A stretch of DNA of 64,000 bases, taken from positions 496,001 to 560,000 of the forward strand of contig NZ_JACHHP010000002.1 in assembly GCF_014202825.1 (NCBI RefSeq), written 5' to 3'. The notes under the pieces are model-generated. The model did no database searches. It was not told the origin of the DNA and saw nothing but the letters and a program-made list of their open reading frames with translations. A program made the position numbers and the translations under genes. Source of the stretch: Chiayiivirga flava (lineage in GTDB: Bacteria; Pseudomonadota; Gammaproteobacteria; Xanthomonadales; Xanthomonadaceae). Below are positions 27,294-35,908 of the stretch, in pieces (within the stretch, counting starts at the first letter, position 1; every line of letters starts with the position of its first letter).

Positions 27294-28592
27294 ATGAGCA
27301 TCCAGCCCCTCTCCGCCGAACAACTGAAACTCGACTGGGCCAACAACGCCCGCTGGGCCGGCATCGACCGCCCGTACACCGCCGAGGACGTCGTCCGTCT
27401 GCGCGGCACCGTACACGTCGAGCATTCGCTGGCTCGCCTGGGCGCCGAGAAGCTCTGGAAATACCTGCACACCAAGCCCTTCGTGAACGCGCTCGGTGCG
27501 CTCACCGGCAACCAGGCCATGCAGCAGGTCAAGGCCGGCCTCAACGCGATCTATCTCTCCGGCTGGCAGGTGGCGGCGGACGCCAACCTCGGCAGCCAGA
27601 TGTATCCCGACCAGTCGCTGTACCCGGCCGACTCCGTGCCCGCCGTGGTCAAGCGCATCAACAACACCCTGCTGCGCGCCGACCAGATCCAGCACTCGGA
27701 AGGCAAGGGCGACATCGACTTCCTGCAGCCGATCGTGGCCGACGCCGAAGCCGGTTTCGGCGGCGTGCTCAACGCCTACGAACTGATGAAGGGCATGATC
27801 GAAGCCGGCGCCGCCGGCGTGCACTTCGAAGATCAGCTCGCCTCGGTGAAGAAGTGCGGCCACATGGGCGGCAAGGTGCTGGTGCCGACGCGCGAAGCGG
27901 TCGAAAAACTCGTCGCCGCGCGCCTCGCCGCCGACGTCGCCGGCATCCCGACGCTCATCGTCGCGCGCACCGACGCCGAAGCCGCCGACCTCATCACCTC
28001 CGACATCGACGACAACGACAAACCCTTCACCACCGGCGAGCGCACCGTCGAAGGGTTCTACAAGACGAAAAACGGCCTCGACCAGGCCATCAGCCGCGGC
28101 CTCGCCTACGCGCCGTACGCCGACCTCGTCTGGTGCGAAACCGGCAAGCCGGATCTCGAATTCGCGCGCAAGTTCGCCGAGGCGATCCACGCCAAATTCC
28201 CCGGCAAGCTGCTGGCCTACAACTGCAGCCCGAGCTTCAACTGGAAGAAGAACCTCGACGACGCCACCATCGCGAAGTTCCAGAAGGAAATCGCGGGCTA
28301 CGGCTACAAGTTCCAGTTCATCACGCTGGCCGGCTTCCATGCGCTGAACTACTCGATGTTCAACCTCGCCTACGGCTACGCGCGCAACCAGATGAGCGCG
28401 TTCGTCGAGCTGCAGGAGGCCGAATTCGCCGCCGCCGATCGCGGCTTTACCGCGGTCAAGCACCAGCGCGAAGTGGGCACCGGCTACTTCGACGCACTCA
28501 CGCAGACGATCCAGCGCGGCCAATCGTCGACGACGGCGCTGAAGGGCTCGACCGAGGAAGAGCAGTTCCACGACGAGAAATCCGCCGCCTGA
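27294..28592 (+). CDS. aceA: Isocitrate lyase
   Basis: 432 residues, matching the E. coli-type enzyme. The active-site signature KKCGHMGGK (cysteine at ~188) is intact. [19 protein letters not shown]-type metal-binding blocks and YNCSPSFNW are also present. It cleaves isocitrate to succinate and glyoxylate, feeding aceB and bypassing the CO2-losing steps of the TCA cycle during growth on acetate or fatty acids. It ends at the strong hairpin terminator at 28638-28668. Confidence 0.95.
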   Translation: MSIQPLSAEQLKLDWANNARWAGIDRPYTAEDVVRLRGTVHVEHSLARLGAEKLWKYLHTKPFVNALGALTGNQAMQQVKAGLNAIYLSGWQVAADANLGSQMYPDQSLYPADSVPAVVKRINNTLLRADQIQHSEGKGDIDFLQPIVADAEAGFGGVLNAYELMKGMIEAGAAGVHFEDQLASVKKCGHMGGKVLVPTREAVEKLVAARLAADVAGIPTLIVARTDAEAADLITSDIDDNDKPFTTGERTVEGFYKTKNGLDQAISRGLAYAPYADLVWCETGKPDLEFARKFAEAIHAKFPGKLLAYNCSPSFNWKKNLDDATIAKFQKEIAGYGYKFQFITLAGFHALNYSMFNLAYGYARNQMSAFVELQEAEFAAADRGFTAVKHQREVGTGYFDALTQTIQRGQSSTTALKGSTEEEQFHDEKSAA

Positions 28593-28637
28593 CCGCGGCG
28601 AGTCCTGCGTCGGCACCACACGGCGCGGGTAAAACGC

Positions 28638-28668
28638 AAAAGGCCGAAACGCGAGGTTTCGGCCTTTT
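28638..28668. terminator. Bidirectional intrinsic terminator
   Basis: A 13-bp perfect stem AAAAGGCCGAAAC / GTTTCGGCCTTTT with a five-base loop. It reads as stem plus U-tract on both strands, so it can end aceA transcription (+) and the precursor-gene array (-). It is the only obvious signal between aceA and the last precursor gene. Confidence 0.9.
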
Positions 28669-28721
28669 GTCCGTGCGCATCCGCATCGCGTGCGCGATGC
28701 GGACCGACGCTGTCCGGCGGC

Positions 28722-29066
28722 TCAGACTTCGAGCATCTTCGGGATCATCGGATTGCCGGCGAGCGCGATCGTCACGACGCGGTCGCGCACCGAACGCAGT
28801 GCTTCCTTCGAGGCGAGGTTGTTCGGGCGGAAGCAGCCGCCGGCCTGGATCGTGTCCGGCACCGACGGCGCGCCCGGCAGCTGCGCGAACGCAGCGCCCA
28901 GGTCGGCCATGAACAACGCGCGGTAGTCGTCGTCCTCGGCGAGCTTCTCGAACAGGCAGCGCATCTGTTCCAGGTTCAGCGGCCACTGTTTCGGCGCAAA
29001 GGAGAAGCCGGCGTCGTTGGCGATGACGGTGTTGGCGGCGGTGTCGTTGGCGAAGATGGTGTTCAT
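28722..29066 (-). CDS. Putative modified-peptide precursor, copy 1 (distal)
   Basis: 114 residues. The N-terminus MNTIFANDTAANTVIAND is followed by a leader-like helical region GFSFAPKQWPLNLEQMRCLF, then DDDYRALFMADLGAAFAQLP. It resembles the nitrile-hydratase-type leader peptides (NHLP) that guide RiPP maturation. A hinge PSVPDTIQ leads to AGGCFRPNN and a basic/hydrophobic tail ending NPMIPKMLEV. I recall this family being named 'putative modified peptide' (TIGR04509); product and activity are unknown. CGGAG stands about ten bases before the ATG. Protein and DNA are identical to copy 2. Confidence 0.85.
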   Translation of the reverse strand: MNTIFANDTAANTVIANDAGFSFAPKQWPLNLEQMRCLFEKLAEDDDYRALFMADLGAAFAQLPGAPSVPDTIQAGGCFRPNNLASKEALRSVRDRVVTIALAGNPMIPKMLEV

Positions 29067-29128
29067 GGGGTGTGTGCTCCGGAAATGGTTTCGAGATGGA
29101 TTTTTGAGAGTGGGTAACGAAGCGTGGC

Positions 29129-29473
29129 TCAGACTTCGAGCATCTTCGGGATCATCGGATTGCCGGCGAGCGCGATCGTCACGACGCGGTCGCGCACCGA
29201 ACGCAGTGCTTCCTTCGAGGCGAGGTTGTTCGGGCGGAAGCAGCCGCCGGCCTGGATCGTGTCCGGCACCGACGGCGCGCCCGGCAGCTGCGCGAACGCA
29301 GCGCCCAGGTCGGCCATGAACAACGCGCGGTAGTCGTCGTCCTCGGCGAGCTTCTCGAACAGGCAGCGCATCTGTTCCAGGTTCAGCGGCCACTGTTTCG
29401 GCGCAAAGGAGAAGCCGGCGTCGTTGGCGATGACGGTGTTGGCGGCGGTGTCGTTGGCGAAGATGGTGTTCAT
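29129..29473 (-). CDS. Putative modified-peptide precursor, copy 2
   Basis: 114 residues, identical in protein and DNA to copy 1, with the same spacer and ribosome-binding site. It contains the two cysteines common to all copies, one in the leader (EQMRCLFEKL) and one after the double glycine (AGGCFRPNN). All five copies lie head to tail on the minus strand with 59-62 bp spacers and no visible internal promoters, so they are probably one transcript starting upstream of copy 5. Confidence 0.85.
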   Translation of the reverse strand: MNTIFANDTAANTVIANDAGFSFAPKQWPLNLEQMRCLFEKLAEDDDYRALFMADLGAAFAQLPGAPSVPDTIQAGGCFRPNNLASKEALRSVRDRVVTIALAGNPMIPKMLEV

Positions 29474-29535
29474 GGGGTGTGTGCTCCGGAAATGGTTTCG
29501 AGATGGATTTTTGAGAGTGGGTAACGAAGCGTGGC

Positions 29536-29874
29536 TCAGACTTCGAGCATCTTCGGGATCATCGGATTGCCGGCGAGCGCGATCGTCACGACGCGGTCGC
29601 GCACGCTGCGCAGCGCTTCCTTCGAAGCAAGGTTGTTCGGGCGGAAGCAGCCGCCGGCCTGGATCGTGTCCGGCACCGACGGCGCGCCCGGAAGCTGCGC
29701 GAACGCGGCGCCGAGGTCGGCCATGAACAGCGCGCGGTAGTCGTCGTCTTCGGCGAGCTTCTCGAACAGGCAGCGCATCTGCTCGAGGTTCAGCGGCCAC
29801 TGCTTCGGCGCGAAGGAAAAGCCGGCGTCGTTGGCGATGGTGGCGGTGGTGTCGTTGGCGATGATCGTGTTCAT
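29536..29874 (-). CDS. Putative modified-peptide precursor, copy 3
   Basis: 112 residues. The N-terminus is two residues shorter and different (MNTIIANDTTATIANDAGF). From GFSFAPKQW onward the protein is identical to copies 1 and 2, including the hinge PSVPDTIQ. At DNA level there are several silent changes, for example around 29605-29625 and 29690-29760, so it is an older duplicate. The start at 29874 has GGAGCTC as a nearby ribosome-binding site. Confidence 0.85.
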   Translation of the reverse strand: MNTIIANDTTATIANDAGFSFAPKQWPLNLEQMRCLFEKLAEDDDYRALFMADLGAAFAQLPGAPSVPDTIQAGGCFRPNNLASKEALRSVRDRVVTIALAGNPMIPKMLEV

Positions 29875-29933
29875 TGGGTGAGCTCCTGAAATTGTTTCGA
29901 ATGAGTTTTTGAGAATTGGCAGCGAAGCGTGGC

Positions 29934-30278
29934 TCAGACTTCGAGCATCTTCGGGATCATCGGATTGCCGGCGAGCGCGATCGTCACGACGCGGTCGCGC
30001 ACGGCGCGCAGCGCCTCTTTCGAAGCGAGGTTGTTCGGGCGGAAGCAGCCGCCGGCGACAAGGCCTGCGGGAACGGCGGGCGCGCCCGGCAGCTGCGCTA
30101 ACGCGGCGCCCAGGTCGGCCATGAACAACGCGCGGTAGTCGTCGTCCTCGGCGAGCTTCTCGAACAGGCAGCGCATCTGCTCGAGGTTCAGCGGCCACTG
30201 CTTCGGGGCGAAGGAGAAGCCGGCGTCGTTGGCGATGGTGGTGTTGGCGGCGGTGTCGTTGGCGAAAATGGTGTTCAT
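29934..30278 (-). CDS. Putative modified-peptide precursor, copy 4
   Basis: 114 residues. The N-terminus MNTIFANDTAANTTIAND resembles copies 1 and 2, but the hinge is PAVPAGLV, as in copy 5, and one leader residue differs (GAALAQLP). The C-terminal block CFRPNNLASKEALR through NPMIPKMLEV differs from copies 1-3 at a single position (RAVRDR instead of RSVRDR). The mix of features suggests recombination between copies. Confidence 0.85.
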   Translation of the reverse strand: MNTIFANDTAANTTIANDAGFSFAPKQWPLNLEQMRCLFEKLAEDDDYRALFMADLGAALAQLPGAPAVPAGLVAGGCFRPNNLASKEALRAVRDRVVTIALAGNPMIPKMLEV

Positions 30279-30337
30279 GTGTGTGCTCCGGAAATGGTTT
30301 CGAGATGGATTTTTGAGGGTGGCTAACGAAGCGCGGC

Positions 30338-30676
30338 TCAGACTTCGAGCATCTTCGGGATCATCGGATTGCCGGCGAGTGCGATCGTCACGACGCGGTC
30401 GCGCACGCCGCGCAGTGCTTCCTTAGACGCGAGATTGTTCGGGCGGAAGCAGCCGCCGGCGACGAGGCCTGCGGGAACGGCGGGCGCGCCCGGCAGCTGC
30501 GCGAACGCGGCGCCGAGGTCGGCCATGAACAGCGCGCGGTAGTCGTCGTCTTCGGCGAGCTTCTCGAACAGGCAGCGCATCTGCTCGAGGTTCAGCGGCC
30601 ACTGCTTCGGCGCGAAGGAAAAGCCGGCGTCGTTGGCGATGGCGGCGGTGCGGGAAACGAGCGTGTCGGTGTGCAT
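30338..30676 (-). CDS. Putative modified-peptide precursor, copy 5 (promoter-proximal)
   Basis: 112 residues. This first gene of the array has a different N-terminus (MHTDTLVSRTAAIAND) and a strong ribosome-binding site AAGGAG about nine bases before the ATG. The hinge is PAVPAGLV and the core has RGVRDR. Everything from NDAGFSF to the end otherwise matches the other copies. It diverges from the dehydrogenase gene across 326 bp. As the ancestral-looking copy it may be the founder of the array; that is inference. Confidence 0.85.
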   Translation of the reverse strand: MHTDTLVSRTAAIANDAGFSFAPKQWPLNLEQMRCLFEKLAEDDDYRALFMADLGAAFAQLPGAPAVPAGLVAGGCFRPNNLASKEALRGVRDRVVTIALAGNPMIPKMLEV

Positions 30677-31002
30677 GATGAAAACTCCTTGGGATGGTGA
30701 CGCGGAAAGAAACGACGGGATGGAACATCGGTACGACATGCAAGAACGGTGACCCCTGACGCAATCCACACGTGCGCGCTGCGCTGGCAGCACACACGCT
30801 GAACAATCCTGGTGGAGCCGAGCGCGCGCCCCCGCACGCTGCGTTGCCGCGACGACGCGCGTCGTGGCCGACTTGGTTAAGCTTCCCGAACAGCCGACGC
30901 TGTGGCGCCGTCATCCGGCGGACACGGCTGCGCCCCCGGTCGCAACGCTCCGCGTGCACATGGCCGGGCCTTCGGACACGAGCAGAACGGACGATCGACC
31001 AT
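30677..31002. other. Divergent intergenic region of the peptide locus
   Basis: It separates the leftward precursor array from the rightward dehydrogenase. Besides the ribosome-binding site of copy 5 (30684-30690 on the minus strand), I find no convincing -10/-35 pair, no Clp-type palindrome and no hairpin terminator. The open frame of the dehydrogenase runs back through it to 30772, so a longer N-terminus cannot be excluded. Confidence 0.4.
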
Positions 31003-32283
31003 ATGGGCACCTCCCACGGGCACGGCAACGGCGAAGACGGTTCGGAGCGCGGTCGCAGTCCGCAGGACAGGGCGGACAGAACAGCCGCGCGCACGACCGT
31101 ATCACACGCCAGACGCTGCAGCATCGTGCTGCTGGAGCCGCGCGAACGCGCCGATTTCGACCTCGATGAATTGATCCGTGGCGGTACCGGCCTGCGTATG
31201 TCCCTGCTCTGGATTGCGCTTGCGCCGCATCTGGATCGGGAAGTCGAGGTGACCCGGGACGAATGCAATCTCCTCGGACAGGTGCGCAGCACCGAATGGG
31301 CGCCGGTGGACGGACTGCGCGAACGCTTCGGCGCGGCCGCGGTGGATCGCCTGCTCGGCATCGGGCTGTTGATCGGCGACGACGAGGCGGGCGCGCACTG
31401 GCGCGATCGCGACGAGCGCCTGACCGACACGCACTGGCATCCGCTGTCGGCGGTCTCGCACACCTTCCAGCGCTGGCGCGACGTGGATTCGTCGGCGGCG
31501 CTGGACGAGTCGGGCATGCGCAGTTTCCGCGACCTGATCGACAAGCTGGGCGAGCCGCCGCCGGCCGTGCTCGAGCGCGTGCCGGCGGCACTGCGCGTGG
31601 CGCTGCCGCGGACGCCGGATTCACCGCTGTCGACGCTGCTGCAACAGCGCACCACGTGCCGCAACTTCGACCGCGCCCGGCCGTTGCCCGCCGCGACGCT
31701 TGCCGCGCTGCTGGAGTGCGTGTTCGCGGCCCAGGCCGTGCATGCGGTGACGGACACCGCGGCGGTGCTGAAGAAGAACAGTCCCTCGGGCGGCGGCCTG
31801 CATCCGACCGAGGCGTACCTGCTGCTCCAGCATGTCGACGGTGTCGCGCCGGGTCTGTATCACTATCACGCGACCGGGCACGCACTGGAACCGCTGCCGT
31901 GTCCGGACGCGCAGGATCCGGCGGCGCTCGCGGCCCTGGCGCAGCGCATGGTGGCGGGGCAGCACTGGTTCGCCGATGCGCACGTGCTCGTGGTGCTGGC
32001 GTCGCGCGTCTACCGCAGCTTCTGGAAATACCGCAGCCACCCGAAGGGATACCGCGCGCTGGTGTTCGACGCGGGCCACCTTTCGCAGAACCTCTACCTC
32101 GCCGCCACCGAGCTCGGGCTGGCCGCCTTCATCACGGCAGCCATCAACGAAGCCGAGTCCGAACGCGTGTTTGGCCTCGACCACCTGCAGGAACCGCCGC
32201 TGGCGATCTGCGGATTCGGCTGGCGAAGCCAGACCCGCGAGACGGTGGAATTCGATCCGCTCGGGCGCGTCTGGGGCCAGTAA
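31003..32283 (+). CDS. SagB-related dehydrogenase, putative peptide-maturation enzyme
   Basis: 426 residues if the ATG at 31003 is used; the start is uncertain. The C-terminal ~230 residues form a nitroreductase-fold domain of SagB type: RTTCRNFDRARPLP (flavin phosphate contact), SPSGGGLHPTEAYLL (diagnostic), YHYHATGHALEPL and DAGHLSQNLYLAATELGL. The N-terminal ~190 residues are specific to this subfamily and may bind the leader. SagB enzymes oxidise azolines to azoles on RiPP precursors with FMN. No SagC/SagD cyclodehydratase is encoded here, so the actual reaction is open. I recall this type as 'putative peptide maturation dehydrogenase' (TIGR04511). Confidence 0.85.
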   Translation: MGTSHGHGNGEDGSERGRSPQDRADRTAARTTVSHARRCSIVLLEPRERADFDLDELIRGGTGLRMSLLWIALAPHLDREVEVTRDECNLLGQVRSTEWAPVDGLRERFGAAAVDRLLGIGLLIGDDEAGAHWRDRDERLTDTHWHPLSAVSHTFQRWRDVDSSAALDESGMRSFRDLIDKLGEPPPAVLERVPAALRVALPRTPDSPLSTLLQQRTTCRNFDRARPLPAATLAALLECVFAAQAVHAVTDTAAVLKKNSPSGGGLHPTEAYLLLQHVDGVAPGLYHYHATGHALEPLPCPDAQDPAALAALAQRMVAGQHWFADAHVLVVLASRVYRSFWKYRSHPKGYRALVFDAGHLSQNLYLAATELGLAAFITAAINEAESERVFGLDHLQEPPLAICGFGWRSQTRETVEFDPLGRVWGQ

Positions 32284-32517
32284 ACGCCCCATCCGGGTGC
32301 AAACGCCCGTCTCAGGGGCCTTGCGACACGCATCGCGGTGCAGCGACACGCAAGTTTGCGCGACCGACCCCGCCATTGTGCAACGGAACGGCGTAGGATT
32401 GCGTCGTAACCGACTGACGCGGTGAGCAAATCGGAGCCTGCCGGTATCGGACCGGTGCCTGCCCTCCGGGACGCTTGGCCGCTTCACCGCGCGGCCGGTT
32501 CGCAGATCGAGGACAGG

Positions 32518-35133
32518 GTGAACGACGCACGCGAACGAGCAGCAGCACCGCTGAGCGCCGGCCGGCCGACGCGCGGTCGCGTCGTGCTCGTGTGCGACGA
32601 GCGCGAGCTGGCGTTGTGCGTCGAACGCCTGGACTACGCGCCCGCCACGCGCCGCCAGCGTCGGCACGAGCAGACCGCGGCCGCCCTCGCCGAACGCCAC
32701 GCCGGCCGCGAGCTTGCGCGCGGCGACCAGCGAAGGCTCGAGTTTCCGCACGCGGCGGCGGCGATCGCCTATGCAATGGAATTCCAGCGCGCGGTCCGCG
32801 CCTACCCGGAGGCCGGGCTGCCGCACGGCATCGGCATCGGCATCGACACCGCGCCGGCCGTGCTCGGCAACACCGCCGACGCGCAGCTCGACCCCACGCT
32901 CGCCGCCGCGCTGTCGCAGCTGGCCTGTCCCGGCCAGACCCTGTTTTCGCCCGATCTGCCGGCCGCGCGCCGGGCCGAGGCGGAAACCCGCAGCACGGTG
33001 CGCTGGCTGACGCACGGCGCCTACCGGCTGGCGGGCATCGCACGTTCGGTCACCGTGCACGAAGTGGGCGAAGTGGACCGCGCGCCGCTGCGGCGTCCGC
33101 GCGGCGACAGCGTTTCCGCCTGGCGCGAGGCGCCGTGGTGGCGCCGCCCGCTGGCCGTGGCCGCGGAGCTGATCGTGGGCATCGGCCTGCTCGGCGTCGT
33201 CGGACTGCTGGCGCTGCGCACCACGCCCGCCACGGCGTTCATGGAGCGCGACTGGGTGGTCATGGGCGATCTGCGCAACCTCAGCGGCGACCCCGGATTC
33301 GACGACGCCATCGAGGAAGCGCTGCGCATCGCGCTGGCCGAGTCGGGCTTCGTCAACGTGGTGTCCGATCGCATGGTCAGCGACACGCTGCAGCGCATGC
33401 AGCGCGCCGCGGACGCCAAGATCGGCCGCACCCTGGGTTCGGAGATCGCGTTGCGCACCGGCGCGCGCGTGCTGGTGCTGCCCACCGTGGCCGATGTCGG
33501 CGCACGGCTGCGGGTGAGCGTGGAAATCGTCGACCCCAACACCGGCTCCACCCTGTTCGCGCGGTTTGCCGACAGCGCGCGCGGCAGCGACGTGATGGGC
33601 GCGATCGACAGCGTCGCCGGCGAGCTGCGCACCGCGCTCGGCGAAACCCTGCGCGGCACCGAGGTCGGCACGCCGCTGCCGGAAGTGGCCACCAACAGCA
33701 TCGAGGCGCTGAAGGTCTACGCGATGGGCCTGAAGGCCTACAACGGCACCGTGCCGCTCGAGGCGCTGACGCTGTTCCAGCGCGCGGTGGCCCTCGACCC
33801 CGAGTTCGGCCTGGCCTGGATCGGCGTCACGCGTTCGCTCAACCGGCTCGATCGGCTCGACGCCGCCAAGGCCGCGTCCGAGCGTGCACTGGCGCTGCGC
33901 CATCGCCTGCCGCCGGCCGACGCGCTCTACATCGAGGCCTGGAACCTCAGCCTGGGTCCGCCGGGTCCGGCGCTGCAGAAGTGGCGCGAACTGATCGAGA
34001 AATATCCCGACCATCTCGCCGGCATCTACACCTACGCCTTTTTCCGCTATCGGCTGGAGAACGACTTCACCGAGTGCGAGCGCGTCACGCGCCGCCTGGA
34101 CGTGCCGCAGAATCCGACGCTGAGCGAGGATCTCTATCTGCACGCCAGTTGCCTCGCCGGCATCGAACGCTTCGCCGAAGCGCGTGCGGTGTTCGAACGC
34201 TCGCTCGCACTGGGCTCCAGCGGCAACCTCATCGAATATGCCGACATGCTCGCCGCGCAGCGCGATTACGCCGGGGCGGAAGCGGTGCTGGCGCTGCACC
34301 CCACGCAGGAAACCGAAGCCAAGAACATGGAGCGCGAGCGGCCGTCGGTGATGTACGCGGCCGACCGCGGCAGCTGGAACGAAGCGCTCGCGGCGGCCGA
34401 CTATCTCGTCGATCACAGTGCGCTGTATGCCAACGGCTCGTATTACGAAGCGCTCGCCTGGCAGACCAGCCTGCGCTCGTACACCCGCGACACCGGCATG
34501 CTGGCGACCGCGATCGCCGGGTGGATCGAACAGGAGCGCAAGCGCGAAGTGCCGGTGGACACGCTGTACCGCGAACAGCAGTTGTTCGGTGCACTCGCCG
34601 CGGGCTACCTCGCGATGCGCGCCGAAGCGCCACAGCTGGCGCAGACGGCGATGGAACTGGCCGGCGCCCGTGCACGCGCCAGCCAGTACCCGCTGCACAT
34701 CGAAGTGCTGGAACTGATGGAAGCCGAACGCGAGCGCGTGGAAGGCCGCCCGCTGCAATCCATCGCGCGTCTGCGTCCGCTGCTGACCGGCAACGAGCTG
34801 TATCAGACCCACAGCGCGCTCAAGCGCGCCTACGCCGACGCCGGCCAGTGGGCCCAGGCGCGCACCGAGGCCGAATGGCTCGCCACCCACCGCGGCCGTG
34901 CCTACGCCGAACGCACGCACCGTCCGCTGCTGATGGCGCTGAACGTGGTCGACTCGAACCTCGCCCTGCTCGACGATGCGGAATTCTCGCTGCAACTGGG
35001 CGAGCCGCGCCGCGCGCAGGAAAAGTACGAGGCCTTCCTCGAAGTCTGGCCGCACGCCGAAAGCATCGCGTGGCTGCGTCCGCGGCTCGACGCGATGGAG
35101 CGCGGGCTCGCGCAAACCACGCCGCGCGCCTGA
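32518..35133 (+). CDS. Putative peptide-modification-system cyclase: class III cyclase-like, TM helix, TPR
   Basis: 871 residues from the GTG at 32518, preferred over 32422 because GAGGACAGG precedes it. Residues ~15-185 resemble a class III nucleotide cyclase: VVLVCDERELALC, GRELARGDQRRLEF (degenerate TGDGF block), HGIGIGIDTAPAVLGN and ALSQLACPGQTLFSPDL. A membrane helix is at ~211-233. Then comes a FlgO/TolB-like domain (DWVVMGDLRNLSGDPGFDDA), and ~450 residues of TPR-like helices follow. I recall the family name 'putative peptide modification system cyclase' (TIGR04510), always found with the precursor and dehydrogenase types above. Catalytic activity is doubtful from the altered motif. 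Confidence 0.8.
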   Translation: MNDARERAAAPLSAGRPTRGRVVLVCDERELALCVERLDYAPATRRQRRHEQTAAALAERHAGRELARGDQRRLEFPHAAAAIAYAMEFQRAVRAYPEAGLPHGIGIGIDTAPAVLGNTADAQLDPTLAAALSQLACPGQTLFSPDLPAARRAEAETRSTVRWLTHGAYRLAGIARSVTVHEVGEVDRAPLRRPRGDSVSAWREAPWWRRPLAVAAELIVGIGLLGVVGLLALRTTPATAFMERDWVVMGDLRNLSGDPGFDDAIEEALRIALAESGFVNVVSDRMVSDTLQRMQRAADAKIGRTLGSEIALRTGARVLVLPTVADVGARLRVSVEIVDPNTGSTLFARFADSARGSDVMGAIDSVAGELRTALGETLRGTEVGTPLPEVATNSIEALKVYAMGLKAYNGTVPLEALTLFQRAVALDPEFGLAWIGVTRSLNRLDRLDAAKAASERALALRHRLPPADALYIEAWNLSLGPPGPALQKWRELIEKYPDHLAGIYTYAFFRYRLENDFTECERVTRRLDVPQNPTLSEDLYLHASCLAGIERFAEARAVFERSLALGSSGNLIEYADMLAAQRDYAGAEAVLALHPTQETEAKNMERERPSVMYAADRGSWNEALAAADYLVDHSALYANGSYYEALAWQTSLRSYTRDTGMLATAIAGWIEQERKREVPVDTLYREQQLFGALAAGYLAMRAEAPQLAQTAMELAGARARASQYPLHIEVLELMEAERERVEGRPLQSIARLRPLLTGNELYQTHSALKRAYADAGQWAQARTEAEWLATHRGRAYAERTHRPLLMALNVVDSNLALLDDAEFSLQLGEPRRAQEKYEAFLEVWPHAESIAWLRPRLDAMERGLAQTTPRA

Positions 35134-35263
35134 CGACGGACGCGTGCCGGACTCGTGTCCGGTCGCGAGCACCATCGCACCATCGATCCATGACCGGCTG
35201 CCCTGTCGCGCGGTAACGCCTTGGTGATTGCGACTTGGAACGGATGGCGAAACGCCGCCGCAT

Positions 35264-35706
35264 ATGCCGGTCACCTCGTCGGCCAGACGCGGCGACGCAT
35301 TGCCGGCATTCCAGCTGCAGACCCTCGACGGTCGACGCATCGACAATGCCAGCCTCGAAGGCAGGCCGACGCTGCTGAGCTTCCACTTCGCCGAGTGCGT
35401 GCGTGTATTGCCGAGATTCCGACGCTCAATGCCTTCGCACGCAGCAACCCGCAGTTCAACGTGTTCGCGGTGACGTTCGACGACATGGCGACCGCGACAA
35501 CCTTCGCCACCGCACACGGGTACGACTGGCCCATCCTCGCCGACGCGCAGGACTTCATCGATACGCTCGGCATCAAGGTCTATCCGTCGATGATGCTCGT
35601 GGATGCGGCGGGCATCGTGCGCGCGTTCGAAACCGGAAGCGAGCGCCTCACCGACGACGTGCAGCTGCGTGATTGGGCGCAGGCGGCGCTCGACGGCACG
35701 CGCTGA
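35264..35706 (+). pseudogene. TlpA-like redoxin, frameshifted in the CxxC active site
   Basis: Frame 2 from the ATG at 35264 encodes ALPAFQLQTLDGRRIDN, then LEGRPTLLSFHFAECV, the start of a thioredoxin-like TlpA/ResA fold. After TGC-GTG-CG (35396-35403) the homology jumps one frame and continues CIAEIPTLNAFARSN, FAVTFDD, HGYDWPILADA and LGIKVYPSMMLVD to the stop at 35706. One missing base at 35402-35403 separates the two cysteines of a C-V-x-C motif. The gene lies 130 bp after the cyclase and may once have belonged to the peptide locus. A sequencing error is the alternative. Confidence 0.8.
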
Positions 35707-35908
35707 GCGCGGCGCGATGCATCCTGCAAGCTTCCATGCGGGTGCGAGGTGCCCTATGGTATGGGCGACGCCGTCGATCCGATGTCGGCGGGCGATGGCC
35801 GCTCGCACAAGGCATCGGTGCCGGAGTCGGGGGTGGACGCGGTGTGCCGCGTCCGTGGCACAGGGGAGGGCACGACGGCGGCCATCGGCCGCACAGGCGG
35901 AGCCTGCG

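Larger units (their letters stand above)
28722..29535. repeat. Two identical 407-bp tandem units (precursor gene plus spacer)
   Basis: Units 28722-29128 and 29129-29535 appear identical base for base, including the 62-bp spacer with its ribosome-binding site. This implies a very recent duplication or ongoing gene conversion. The other three copies differ at scattered positions, mainly in the hinge codons and the 5' ends. Confidence 0.85.

Noticed and set aside
28722-29393. A 223-codon version of the first precursor that begins inside the neighbouring copy
   Set aside because: Its extra N-terminal part is an out-of-frame reading of the adjacent precursor; the ATG at 29066 with its own ribosome-binding site is the credible start. 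The same applies to the longer frames over copies 2 and 3.
28722-30676. The tandem array as a CRISPR or simple DNA repeat
   Set aside because: The period is ~400 bp, each unit is a complete ORF with ribosome-binding site, and differences are mostly silent or confined to defined protein segments.
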